Positions 1-6,350 are shown, counted from the stretch's first letter. The stretch: DNA of 8,490 nucleotides from DATGMB01 sp035293845 (GCA_035293845.1 DATGMB010000182.1:1-8490), one strand, 5' to 3'. Notes: generated by a model from the letters alone, not told the origin. Program-made: numbers and translations.

Positions 1-89
1 ACGAATTCCACGCCTTTGCGCCCGAGACCCGCGCGGACGACATTACGGCCGATGCGGCCGAAGCCATTAATACCTACTTTGACTGCCAT
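1..89 (-). CDS. gap: Glyceraldehyde-3-phosphate dehydrogenase, N-terminal end only (runs off left edge)
   Basis: The reverse complement begins MAVKVGINGFGRIGR and continues for 29 readable codons. This is the classic N-terminus of type I glyceraldehyde-3-phosphate dehydrogenase: the first Rossmann strand followed by the NAD-binding glycine loop (GFGRIG, about residues 9-14). The enzyme oxidises glyceraldehyde-3-phosphate to 1,3-bisphosphoglycerate in glycolysis and runs in reverse in gluconeogenesis, in the cytoplasm. The ATG at 87-89 is well supported because the family starts exactly here and an AGGAG site lies 5 nt upstream. The catalytic Cys/His domain is outside the window, so completeness and cofactor preference cannot be judged. 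The gene is transcribed away from the neighbouring tRNA-Thr on the same strand, about 400 bp downstream of it, and probably has its own promoter. Confidence 0.95.
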   Translation of the reverse strand, partial: MAVKVGINGFGRIGRNVVRAGLGRKGVEF

Positions 90-94
90 GTGTT

Positions 95-99
95 CTCCT
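95..99 (-). promoter_or_regulatory. Shine-Dalgarno site of gap
   Basis: The reverse complement reads AGGAG, then AACAC, then ATG. The 5-nt spacing is near optimal and fixes the gap start codon. A strong site is expected for a highly expressed glycolytic gene. Confidence 0.8.
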
Positions 100-126
100 G
101 TTGAGGTGGGATCCCGATTAACTTAA

Positions 127-156
127 AGGATATCAGGAGGCAGCGAGCCGCGGCAA
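127..156 (-). promoter_or_regulatory. Possible sigma70-type promoter of gap
   Basis: On the minus strand TTGCCG (156-151) and TATCCT (132-127) are separated by 18 bp, resembling -35 (TTGACA) and -10 (TATAAT) boxes. Transcription would begin near 120, giving a leader of about 30 nt that contains the AGGAG site. The match is partial, and promoter consensus in this lineage is inferred, so this is only a candidate. Confidence 0.35.
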
Positions 157-473
157 ACGGCGAAGAGGGAGGGAGAAGTCTGAAACCGGCGCGGGCAAGG
201 CCCGGGCAATGGAGCGGCGCTGGAGGCCGCGGCGGGATCGCGGTCGAGTCTGGCGCGCCGGAGCAGGCGAGCGAGAGCTGTGGAACGAGGCGCGGAGGAC
301 ATCATGCCGCCGGGCCAGCGCGTGGAGCCCGCTTTCGAGCGCGGCAATATCGATCGGTCCGACGCCCGGCGGCCGCCGCTCGAGCGGCATAGCACCGCGC
401 GAAGTTCAGCCGGGCAGATGTCCGGTGGCGCGCTCGACGGGTCCAGCATCTGGACTGCGTCTTGTGCGAGTGC
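133..473 (-). pseudogene. Probable remnant of an NRPS condensation domain
   Basis: No intact gene fills the roughly 400 bp between tRNA-Thr and gap. On the minus strand, an open frame from 390 to 133 (85 codons) contains PIDIAALESGLHALARRH followed by DVLRASF. This is very close to the N-terminal consensus of non-ribosomal peptide synthetase condensation domains (L-D-x-x-AL-x-x-AL-x-x-L-x-x-RHE-x-LRT-x-F). Further along the same frame, ALPAPVSDFS resembles the next conserved segment of those domains. A different frame just upstream (about 473-390) reads AQDAVQMLDPSSAPP, reminiscent of the AQ-x-RLWFLDQL-x-PGS motif that starts the domain. The two pieces are out of frame, the HHxxxDG catalytic motif is absent, there is no ribosome-binding site, and a stop follows at 133-135. 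The most economical reading is a truncated, frameshifted fragment. Chance similarity in a GC-rich frame cannot be excluded by eye. Confidence 0.45.
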
Positions 474-487
474 GCTTGTTCGGAAAG

Positions 488-563
488 TGGAGCCGGGAAC
501 GAGAATTGAACTCGTGACCTGCTGATTACAAGTCAGCCGCTCTACCAACTGAGCTATCCCGGC
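488..563 (-). tRNA. tRNA-Thr (anticodon UGU)
   Basis: The minus strand folds as a complete cloverleaf. The acceptor stem is GCCGGGA pairing with TCCCGGC, the D arm contains AGCTCAGTTGGTAGAGC, and the anticodon stem GCTGA/TCAGC encloses the 7-base loop CTTGTAA with anticodon TGT. The T arm is ACGAG-TTCAATT-CTCGT. The discriminator base is T at 491, and the 3' CCA is encoded (490-488), giving 76 nt in total. It decodes ACA (and probably other ACN) threonine codons. There is no intron. It stands alone, and the sequence past its 3' end carries a suspected gene remnant, as is common where tRNA genes have served as integration sites. Confidence 0.97.
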
Positions 564-574
564 TTGCCTCCCCC

Positions 575-604
575 ATTAAACCATGCCTTCTTCGTGCGGC
601 GCAA
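575..604 (-). promoter_or_regulatory. Possible promoter of tRNA-Thr
   Basis: On the minus strand TTGCGC (604-599) and TTTAAT (580-575) are 18 bp apart, with the tRNA 5' end 12 nt past the -10-like box. This would give a leader of only a few nucleotides, typical of isolated tRNA genes. The element lies in the divergent gap between the tRNA and the plus-strand hypothetical gene. Confidence 0.35.
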
Positions 605-731
605 AACGGCAGCCGGTGACGAATCCCCGTCGCAGGAGACGAAATCGTGTCGCGGGCGCGCGTGCCAGATGCCGCGTTTTCAACTGAATTTCGCCGCTCG
701 ATGGCGGCCCTCGGCGTGCTTTGCGGAGGGC

Positions 732-1292
732 ATGATCCACCACGGTATTACGCGGAATCCCTTCAGCCCGGCGCCGGCCGCGCCGCGCATTCCGTCGCAG
801 GCTCCGCCCTCTCCATCCTCGTCTGCATCCGCTCCGGCCACTCAGGCGCCATCGTTTCTGGCCAACTTCACGGGCGCGCTTGGGCCGGCGCAGCCGGCTG
901 GCACAACGCCGCAGCCGGCCGCCACCGCACCGCAACCGGCGCAGCCCGGCTCACCCGGCTACATTCCGTCGCTCGAATCGGTCTTCGGCACGGAGAATTG
1001 CTGGGAGGCCGCGCCGACCGGCATCGGCCCGAACGGCACCTACTCCTATAACCCGATCTATTTCGCCACCCAGCAGACTGCCCAGGTGGTGGCGAAGATG
1101 CTTGGGGGCACCGTGGTTCAGGTCAACGCCATCGCCAATGGGGGCGGTTTCCAGCAGCAGGAGCCGAACTACATGGTGCAGATGCCGGATGGCCGGCAGT
1201 TCAACGCCGGACTTGTGGCAAATCTCTACGACCACGGCTATTCGCAGGGCTTCATCAAACAGGAAATCGCCGGGATGCTCAACGGCCTGTAG
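732..1292 (+). CDS. Conserved-looking hypothetical protein with Pro/Ala-rich N-terminus
   Basis: From the ATG at 732 the protein is 186 aa. Residues 10-76 are low-complexity Pro/Ala/Ser/Gln, probably a disordered linker. Residues 77-186 look like a compact domain with the stretches ESVFGTENCWEAAPTG, YSYNPIYFATQQTAQVVAKMLGG and MPDGRQFNAGLVANLYDHGY. The domain has a single cysteine (C90) and many aromatics. No signal peptide, transmembrane segment or known catalytic motif is visible, and I do not recognise the family. The repeated pattern of Tyr/Asn-rich turns and a C-terminal helix suggests a small cytoplasmic or adaptor-type domain; that is only a guess. The frame is also open back to 564, with in-frame ATGs at 564 and 669. 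I prefer 732 because MIHHGITRNPF looks like a natural N-terminus and GGAGG lies just before it, although its 2-nt spacing is short. The gene converges on, and overlaps, the methyltransferase gene. Confidence 0.7.
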   Translation: MIHHGITRNPFSPAPAAPRIPSQAPPSPSSSASAPATQAPSFLANFTGALGPAQPAGTTPQPAATAPQPAQPGSPGYIPSLESVFGTENCWEAAPTGIGPNGTYSYNPIYFATQQTAQVVAKMLGGTVVQVNAIANGGGFQQQEPNYMVQMPDGRQFNAGLVANLYDHGYSQGFIKQEIAGMLNGL

Positions 1293-2628
1293 GCGCTACC
1301 AGCCGGACGGGCAGGCTCTCGGTCGCGATGCCCGCGCATTCGACGCGCACCCGGTACTCGCCGGGGGCGGCGTCCGCCGGAAGCACGGCGTTCACCTGCC
1401 GCGCTGCCGGCCTGCCCGCCTGCGCGACCGGCTCGCCCATATATTCGATGCGGAGCCGACGGCCATCGAGCCAGACTGCGGTGTTGGCGCGGTCGGAGTT
1501 CTCCGCGAGCCCCTCGACCCAACAGGTGACCACGCTGCCCTCGCCGGTCCGCACCTCGTTCGGCGTGCGCGAGCGGCCGTCCAGCACGGAAAGCAGGGTC
1601 AGGCGCTCCACGCGCACATCCAGGTCCACGGCGATCCGCCATTGGTTGCTGAAGCGGCTTTGCGCGAAGCGCAGCCGCAGCATGTGCCATCCCGGATCGA
1701 GGCCCGGCGGCAGCCGGAAATTGGCCTGCCAGAGGTGCTCTCCCTGGCTGTACACGCACAGCGCCGGGACGCCGAAGCCGCCCACTTCCAGGCGCAGATC
1801 CTCGCGCGCCACGGCCGCGCGGTGCGCGCGAAACCAGCAGGCGATGTACTCCTCCTTGCGGCTCGAAAAGTTGATTCCGAACTGCCGGTTGTTCATGACG
1901 CCGGTGAGCTCCGGCGCGGCCTCCCGCGGCTCGGCCGGCTCCGGTTCCCACTTGCGGAAGCACGCCACGCCGGCCGTGAAGCCGCGGGCGTACATCAGTT
2001 CCACGCGCGCAAATCCCGCGGCGCGGCACATGGCGAGCAGCGCCGTGACGCTCGGGCCGAACCAGTTGTCCAACTGGTTGCCGAGCTCGTCCGTTTCGTA
2101 GAATTCGAGCGTCGGAATTTTGTCCACGCTCTCCTGCCAGGTCTGCGCGTCGGTGACGAAAGACTCCACGATGGCGGTATCGCCGGTCATCGCCGCCACC
2201 ATCTCGAGCGCCAGCAGCGGGTGTTTCAGGTGATACAGCACGCCCAGGAAGAAGACGAAATCGAAGCGCCCGAGCCCCGCCGCGGGCAGGTCGAAGAAGT
2301 CCAGGATGCGGTAATCGACCTTCGACCCGAGCTTCTCGTGGATGAAGCGGAAGTTGGGAATCTCGACGCAATCGATGGCGGTCACCGCCGCGCCGCGGCG
2401 CTCCGCCTCGAAGCTGAACCATCCGTCCCATGCCCCGATATCGAGCACGCGCCGTCCGGAAAGGTCCGCCGGAATGGGAAAGCGGTCCCAGCGGGTGCGC
2501 AGGATCTCGAGCGTGTTATGCCCTTCGAAGCGCGTCCCGTCCGGCAGTTCGAAGCTGTGGTACCAGCCCTGCGCCGCCAGTTCCTGGCTGAAATCCTTCC
2601 CGCGCTTGGCCTCGCGTGTGGGGGTCAT
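1279..2628 (-). CDS. Class I SAM-dependent methyltransferase (CmoB/DUF1698-like) with C-terminal Ig-like extension
   Basis: This 449-aa protein has two parts. Residues 1-225 form a Rossmann methyltransferase: an N-terminal GWYHSFELPDG segment, the SAM-binding loop VLDIGAWDGWFSF (61-73), the acidic strand-2 end TAID (83-86), FLGVLYHLKHP (127-137), and WFGPSVTALLAMCRAAGF (189-206). This pattern resembles the CmoB/DUF1698 group and other small-molecule or sugar-modifying methyltransferases; the substrate is unknown. Residues about 245-449 are beta-rich. They contain a WHMLRLRFAQSRFSNQW region and end with a strand pattern (VWLDGRRLRIEYM, then RQVNAVLPADAAPGEYRVRV) like the short Ig-like domains at the C-termini of many Solibacter-group proteins. 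The ATG at 2626-2628 was chosen because the conserved region starts soon after it and the longer frame would run into rsfS; no strong Shine-Dalgarno site is present. It is transcribed divergently from rsfS, 76 bp apart, and overlaps the convergent hypothetical gene by 14 bp. Confidence 0.85.
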   Translation of the reverse strand: MTPTREAKRGKDFSQELAAQGWYHSFELPDGTRFEGHNTLEILRTRWDRFPIPADLSGRRVLDIGAWDGWFSFEAERRGAAVTAIDCVEIPNFRFIHEKLGSKVDYRILDFFDLPAAGLGRFDFVFFLGVLYHLKHPLLALEMVAAMTGDTAIVESFVTDAQTWQESVDKIPTLEFYETDELGNQLDNWFGPSVTALLAMCRAAGFARVELMYARGFTAGVACFRKWEPEPAEPREAAPELTGVMNNRQFGINFSSRKEEYIACWFRAHRAAVAREDLRLEVGGFGVPALCVYSQGEHLWQANFRLPPGLDPGWHMLRLRFAQSRFSNQWRIAVDLDVRVERLTLLSVLDGRSRTPNEVRTGEGSVVTCWVEGLAENSDRANTAVWLDGRRLRIEYMGEPVAQAGRPAARQVNAVLPADAAPGEYRVRVECAGIATESLPVRLVAPTGR

Positions 2629-2694
2629 GAAACCAATTGTCGCATCGCGCGAAAGGCCAATCCCCGCCCGCCGCGCCCGTAGTACGATACAAGC

Positions 2695-2699
2695 AGGAG
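2695..2699 (+). promoter_or_regulatory. Shine-Dalgarno site that fixes the TTG start of rsfS
   Basis: AGGAG lies 5 nt before TTG at 2705. No ATG or GTG in the rsfS frame has a comparable site, so this decides an otherwise ambiguous start. The surrounding 76 bp (2629-2704) between the divergent genes should hold both promoters, but I see no convincing -35/-10 pair. Confidence 0.75.
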
Positions 2700-2704
2700 C
2701 ACGT

Positions 2705-3094
2705 TTGACCAAGGCAGAACCGAACGAGACCACCGAAGCACCCGCCGCCCAATCCCCCACATGGCTGATCGCCGTGCGGGCGATCGAGGAGAAAAAGGGC
2801 GCTGACATCCGGGTCCTCGACCTCACGGGTATTACCTCCTTCGCGGACTACTTCGTCATCTGCACCGGCGCCAACCAGCGGCAGATCCAGGCCATCAGCG
2901 ATGAAGTCAACCTGCGGTTGAAACGCGAGGCGGGCGAGCTGCCCATCAGCGTCGAAGGGTACAACCAGGCGGAGTGGATTCTCGCCGATTACGGCGATCT
3001 CCTGGTGCACATTTTTTCGCCCAAATCGCGCGAGTATTACGGCCTCGAACGCCTGTGGCGCAGCGCCAAGGCGGTCGAGATTCCCGCCGCGTGA
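2705..3094 (+). CDS. rsfS: Ribosomal silencing factor RsfS (YbeB/Iojap family)
   Basis: RsfS binds ribosomal protein uL14 on the 50S subunit and blocks joining to 30S, down-regulating translation when nutrients are short. The 129-aa product has the family signature: helix AVRAIEEKKGADIRVLDL (23-40), ITSFADYFVICTG (43-55), then ISVEGYNQAEWILADYGDLLVHIF (81-104 region) and the YYGLERLW end (111-118). Length and motif order match the Iojap family. About 18 non-conserved residues precede the domain. The start is a TTG at 2705 with AGGAG 5 nt upstream. In many bacteria rsfS follows nadD; here the upstream gene is instead a divergent methyltransferase, so rsfS heads the operon. The stop TGA overlaps the rlmH GTG by 4 nt. 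Confidence 0.95.
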   Translation: MTKAEPNETTEAPAAQSPTWLIAVRAIEEKKGADIRVLDLTGITSFADYFVICTGANQRQIQAISDEVNLRLKREAGELPISVEGYNQAEWILADYGDLLVHIFSPKSREYYGLERLWRSAKAVEIPAA

Positions 3095-3510
3095 AAGTTT
3101 TCCTCTACTATATCGGCCGCGCCAAAGACGCGCATGCCAATGCGCTGGCGGAGGATTACGTGGCGCGCATCGCGCGCTACGTGCCGGCGCAGATGGCGGA
3201 GATCCGGCCGGAGCGCACCGATTTGCGTGCGAAGCATCCCACGGGGCGGCGGATCTATCTCGATCCCGCTGGGCAGGCCCCCGATTCCGCGGGCTTCGCG
3301 TCGCTGGTGGGCAAGGCGGAGCTCGAAGCACGGGATCTGGTTTTCCTGGTCGGCGGTCACGACGGGCTGCCTGCGGGATGGGCGGCGCAGGCCGAGCTGC
3401 TGCTCTCGCTTTCGCGCCTGACCATGCCGCACGAGCTCGCGCGCGTGATTCTCGCCGAGCAGATTTACAGGGCGTTCGCTACCTTGCGGGGGCATCCCTA
3501 CCCGCGCTAA
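3091..3510 (+). CDS. rlmH: 23S rRNA (pseudouridine-1915-N3)-methyltransferase RlmH (SPOUT family)
   Basis: RlmH uses SAM to methylate N3 of pseudouridine 1915 in helix 69 of 23S rRNA, acting on the assembled 70S ribosome as a homodimer. The 139-aa product starts KVFLYYIGRAKD. It carries the SPOUT knot glycine loop FLVGGHDGLP (85-94) and the long conserved segment SLSRLTMPHELARVILAEQIYRA (106-128), and ends GHPYPR. It is slightly shorter than the 155-160 aa typical of the family. The usual terminal HPYH(R/K) motif reads HPYPR here, so the second histidine is replaced by proline. The start is GTG at 3091, embedded in the rsfS stop (GTGA), implying translational coupling. Pairing with rsfS is a common arrangement and fits a shared role in ribosome maturation and control. 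Confidence 0.93.
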   Translation: MKVFLYYIGRAKDAHANALAEDYVARIARYVPAQMAEIRPERTDLRAKHPTGRRIYLDPAGQAPDSAGFASLVGKAELEARDLVFLVGGHDGLPAGWAAQAELLLSLSRLTMPHELARVILAEQIYRAFATLRGHPYPR

Positions 3511-3523
3511 CGTAGTTCATTGC

Positions 3524-4375
3524 ATGTCTTGGTTTAAGCGGGACAAGACGCCGGGTAATCTGCCGCCCGAAAACGGCGGGGAGCGCAAGGTGCGCACCGA
3601 AGGGCTGTGGCAGAAATGCGATGGCTGCCGGCAGATCATCTGGAAAAAGGACCTGGAGAACAATGCCGGCGTGTGCCCGAAATGCGGCCATCACTTCCGC
3701 ATTGACGCCACGACGCGCCTCAAACTCCTCTTCGACGGGGACTACGAAGTCTTCGACGCCGATCTCTCCTCGGCCGACCCGCTGGGCTTCGTCGATTCCA
3801 AACCGTACCGCGAGCGGCTCGCGGCGATGCGGCAGGCCACGAACCTCTCCGATGCCGTGATCGCGGCGGCGGGAACCCTCGAAGGCCGCCGCGTGCAGAT
3901 CTGCGCGATGGACATGCGGTTCATCGGCGGCAGCATGGGCTGCGTGGTGGGTGAAAAGATCACGCGCGCCATCGAACGCTCGATGGTGGAAGGCTCGCCC
4001 CTGATCGTGGTTTCCGCCTCCGGCGGCGCGCGCATGCAGGAAGGTGCAGTGAGCCTGATGCAGATGGCCAAAATCTCGGCCGGCCTGATGCGGCTCGACG
4101 AAGCCCGGCTGCCGTACATCAGCGTGCTCACGGATCCGACTACGGGCGGCGTCACGGCGAGCTACGCCATGCTGGGCGACCTGAACATCGCCGAGCCGGG
4201 AGCGCTCATCGGCTTCGCCGGACCGCGCGTCATCGAGCAGACCATCCGGCAGAAGCTGCCCGAAGGCTTCCAGCGCAGCGAGTTCCTGCTGCAGCACGGC
4301 ATGCTGGACGCCGTAGTGCCGCGCCTGGAGATGAAAGCGTACCTGGCGCGCGCGCTCGATTTCTTCATGGGATGA
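3524..4375 (+). CDS. accD: Acetyl-CoA carboxylase carboxyltransferase subunit beta AccD
   Basis: AccD with AccA forms the carboxyltransferase of acetyl-CoA carboxylase, moving CO2 from carboxybiotin to acetyl-CoA to give malonyl-CoA, the committed step of fatty-acid synthesis. The 283-aa product has the N-terminal four-cysteine zinc ribbon (C32, C35, C51, C54). The crotonase-type carboxyltransferase core follows: FIGGSMG (133-139), SASGGARMQEG (164-174), TDPTTGGVTASYAMLGD (203-219) and IGFAGPRVIEQT (229-240). Length and motif order are normal and no key residue is missing. The ATG at 3524 is 13 nt after the rlmH stop and has no strong Shine-Dalgarno site, the only non-overlapping junction in the operon. 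Its stop overlaps folC by 4 nt; accD-folC adjacency is widespread in bacteria. accA and accB/accC are not in the window. Confidence 0.97.
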   Translation: MSWFKRDKTPGNLPPENGGERKVRTEGLWQKCDGCRQIIWKKDLENNAGVCPKCGHHFRIDATTRLKLLFDGDYEVFDADLSSADPLGFVDSKPYRERLAAMRQATNLSDAVIAAAGTLEGRRVQICAMDMRFIGGSMGCVVGEKITRAIERSMVEGSPLIVVSASGGARMQEGAVSLMQMAKISAGLMRLDEARLPYISVLTDPTTGGVTASYAMLGDLNIAEPGALIGFAGPRVIEQTIRQKLPEGFQRSEFLLQHGMLDAVVPRLEMKAYLARALDFFMG

Positions 4376-5640
4376 ACTACCCCGATTCGGTTCAGTTCCT
4401 CTACGCTCTCGGCAACGAAATCAAGACGGCGAAGCTCGGGCTGGAGCGCATCGGCGCGGTGCTGGAGGCGTTGGGGCGGCCGCAGGACCGCTGCCGCTTC
4501 GTGCACATCGCGGGCACCAACGGCAAGGGTTCGACCGCAGCCATGGTCGAATCCGGCCTGCGCGCGGCGGGGCTGCGCACCGGCCTGTTCACCTCGCCGC
4601 ATCTTTCGCAGCCCACCGAGCGCATCCGCCTCGGCGGCGCGCCGATACCGGCCGACGCCTTCGCAGCGGCCTTCGACCGCGTGCACCGGGCGGTCGAGGA
4701 GCTGCTCCGAGCGGGCGCGATCGATCTCCACACCACGTATTTCGAGACCGTCACCGCGATGGCCCTGGCTGTATTTGCGGGAACGACGGACATCGTGGTG
4801 CTGGAGGTGGGATTGGGCGGGCGGCTGGACGCAACCAACGTGGTCCGCCCGGAGCTGTGCGTCATCACACCGGTAGACTTCGATCACGAGCAGTTTCTGG
4901 GCAAGAGTCTGGAAGCGATCGCGGGCGAGAAGGCGGGCATCCTGAAACCGGGGGTGCCTGCCGTGTTCGCGCGGCAGCGGCCGGAGGCGGCGCGCGTGCT
5001 CGACGCGCGGGCGGGGGAGTTGGGGATCGGGGTGGCGCGGACTTCAGACTGGCAGGTCTCGGATCTCGAGCTCGATGCCCGCGGCAGCCGGTTTTCGGTA
5101 GGGAAGGTCCTACCGATCTCCTGCCCGCTCCCCGGCGAGCATCAGGTCGAGAACGCGCTCGCCGCGGTAGCGGCGCTGCGCTGCCTGGGTATCCCTGATG
5201 CTGTTATCGCAGCCGGCATCGCCGCCGCGCGCTGGCCCGGCCGCCTGGAGCGCGTGGCAGAAAACCCCGAAATCATCCTCGATGGCGCGCACAATCCGGC
5301 CGGCGCGCGCGCTCTCGCGGCATACATCGACCGCTTCTACCGCGGCCGCCGCGTGCGCCTGATTTTCGGCGCGATGCGCGACAAGGCCATCGACGAGATC
5401 GGCGGGATCCTGTTCCCGCGCGCGGCCGAGGTGATTTTCACCGCGCCGCGCCAGGCCCGCGCGCTCTCGCCCGAGTCCCTGATGGCCCATGCCGGCCATC
5501 CCTGCCGGCGGCGCGCGGCGGACATCGCCGAGGCGCTCGCGATGGCGCGCGCCGATGCCGCGCCCGAGGACGCCGTCTTCGTCACCGGCTCTCTGTTCCT
5601 GGTGGCCGAAGCGCGCGATATGCTGGTGGGCGGCGCATGA
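4372..5640 (+). CDS. folC: Bifunctional dihydrofolate synthase / folylpolyglutamate synthase FolC
   Basis: FolC adds L-glutamate to dihydropteroate, making dihydrofolate, and extends the polyglutamate tail of folates, using ATP in the cytoplasm. The 422-aa product shows the Mur-ligase-like architecture. The P-loop HIAGTNGKGST is at 45-55, TSPHLSQPTERI at 74-85, and the YFETVTAMA region (123-131) carries a catalytic glutamate. LEVGLGGRLDATN (144-156), VDFDHEQFLG (168-177) and GEKAGI (185-190) follow; Lys187 corresponds to the lysine carbamylated in the family. The C-terminal ligase domain has WPGRLE (288-293), ILDGAHNP (302-309) and the closing TGSLFLVAEAR. Length is typical, with no gap or frameshift. 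The ATG at 4372 sits in the accD stop (ATGA), and the stop overlaps the next gene in the same way, so it is translationally coupled on both sides. Confidence 0.97.
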   Translation: MNYPDSVQFLYALGNEIKTAKLGLERIGAVLEALGRPQDRCRFVHIAGTNGKGSTAAMVESGLRAAGLRTGLFTSPHLSQPTERIRLGGAPIPADAFAAAFDRVHRAVEELLRAGAIDLHTTYFETVTAMALAVFAGTTDIVVLEVGLGGRLDATNVVRPELCVITPVDFDHEQFLGKSLEAIAGEKAGILKPGVPAVFARQRPEAARVLDARAGELGIGVARTSDWQVSDLELDARGSRFSVGKVLPISCPLPGEHQVENALAAVAALRCLGIPDAVIAAGIAAARWPGRLERVAENPEIILDGAHNPAGARALAAYIDRFYRGRRVRLIFGAMRDKAIDEIGGILFPRAAEVIFTAPRQARALSPESLMAHAGHPCRRRAADIAEALAMARADAAPEDAVFVTGSLFLVAEARDMLVGGA

Positions 5641-6350
5641 GCTTCCTCCGTTCGCTGCTGATCTCCACGCCGCTGATCGCGCTTTCGACGATTTTGCTGG
5701 GCACGCTTTCGCTCCTGGCGTCGCTCATCGACGGCACCGGCAACACGCAGCATCGCCTCGCGCGCTGGTGGGGCAAGAGCCTGCTGGCCTTCGGCTTCGT
5801 GCGCATCCGGACGGAGGGGTTGGAGCATCTGGATCCGGCCGGAACCTACGTTTTCGCCGCCAACCACGCCAGCTACATGGATATCCCGGCGATTCTCTCG
5901 GAACTGCCGTTCCAGTTCCGCTTCTTCGCCAAGAAGGGGCTGTACCGGATTCCGTTCCTGGGCGGGCACCTGAAGCGCGCCGGGCATCTGCCGGTCGATC
6001 GCTCGAACGCGCGCCATTCGCTCAAGAGCATGACCGAGGGCGCGCGCATCATCGCCGAACGGCGCGTTTCCGTGCTGCTTTTCCCCGAGGGCGGCCGCTG
6101 CCCGAAAGGGCTGCGCGAGTTCAAGGAGGGCGCCGCCTATATCGCGATCAAAGCCGGCGTGCCGCTGGTGCCCATGGCGCTAGTGGGGATGCGGGAAGTG
6201 CTGCCGATGCACTCGATCCACATCCGCAGCCGCCGCGTCGAGTTACGCATCGGGCGGCCGATTTCGACGGCCGGCATGAAGCCGGCAGATCGCGAAGAGC
6301 TCACGCAACGGCTGTACCAGGAAATCTCGCAGTTGCTCTACCGTGAGTGA
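5637..6350 (+). CDS. plsC: 1-acyl-sn-glycerol-3-phosphate acyltransferase (PlsC family)
   Basis: PlsC transfers an acyl chain to the sn-2 position of lysophosphatidic acid, giving phosphatidic acid, at the inner face of the cytoplasmic membrane. The 237-aa product begins with a hydrophobic helix (about residues 8-30) serving as membrane anchor. The acyltransferase blocks follow in order: NHASYMD (76-82, the HX4D catalytic pair H77/D82), FFAKKGLYRIPFLGG (96-110), LLFPEGGR (147-154) and AGVPLVPMAL (173-182). Block III normally reads FPEGTR; here Thr is Gly. Length matches bacterial PlsC. The start ATG overlaps the folC stop by 4 nt. Its place after accD fits a supply line from malonyl-CoA to phospholipid. 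Related acyltransferases act on other lysophospholipids or ornithine lipids, so exact substrate is inferred. Confidence 0.9.
   Translation: MSFLRSLLISTPLIALSTILLGTLSLLASLIDGTGNTQHRLARWWGKSLLAFGFVRIRTEGLEHLDPAGTYVFAANHASYMDIPAILSELPFQFRFFAKKGLYRIPFLGGHLKRAGHLPVDRSNARHSLKSMTEGARIIAERRVSVLLFPEGGRCPKGLREFKEGAAYIAIKAGVPLVPMALVGMREVLPMHSIHIRSRRVELRIGRPISTAGMKPADREELTQRLYQEISQLLYRE

Noticed and set aside
441..455. Small palindrome GTCCAG-CAT-CTGGAC downstream of the tRNA
   Set aside because: The stem is only 6 bp and no T-tract follows on either strand, so I do not call it a terminator.
90..487. Possible att-site duplication of the tRNA-Thr 3' end next to the condensation-domain remnant
   Set aside because: I found no second copy of the tRNA 3' sequence in the window and no integrase gene, so an integration site is not supported.
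1238..2431. Second minus-strand open frame of 397 codons inside the methyltransferase gene
   Set aside because: It is a frame-shifted shadow of the real gene, very rich in Arg and Gly, with no recognisable motif.
880..2682. A 600-codon plus-strand open frame opposite the methyltransferase gene
   Set aside because: It is Arg/Pro/Ala-rich with no domain pattern, whereas the minus strand has clear methyltransferase motifs. Long antisense frames are expected at this GC content.
2629..2826. Extension of the methyltransferase 66 codons upstream of the chosen ATG
   Set aside because: The added residues lie antisense to the rsfS start and its Shine-Dalgarno site and show no family similarity; the conserved region begins just after 2628.
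3479..4297. Minus-strand open frame of 272 codons opposite accD
   Set aside because: accD is unambiguous on the plus strand; the antisense frame is His/Arg/Ala-rich and resembles nothing.
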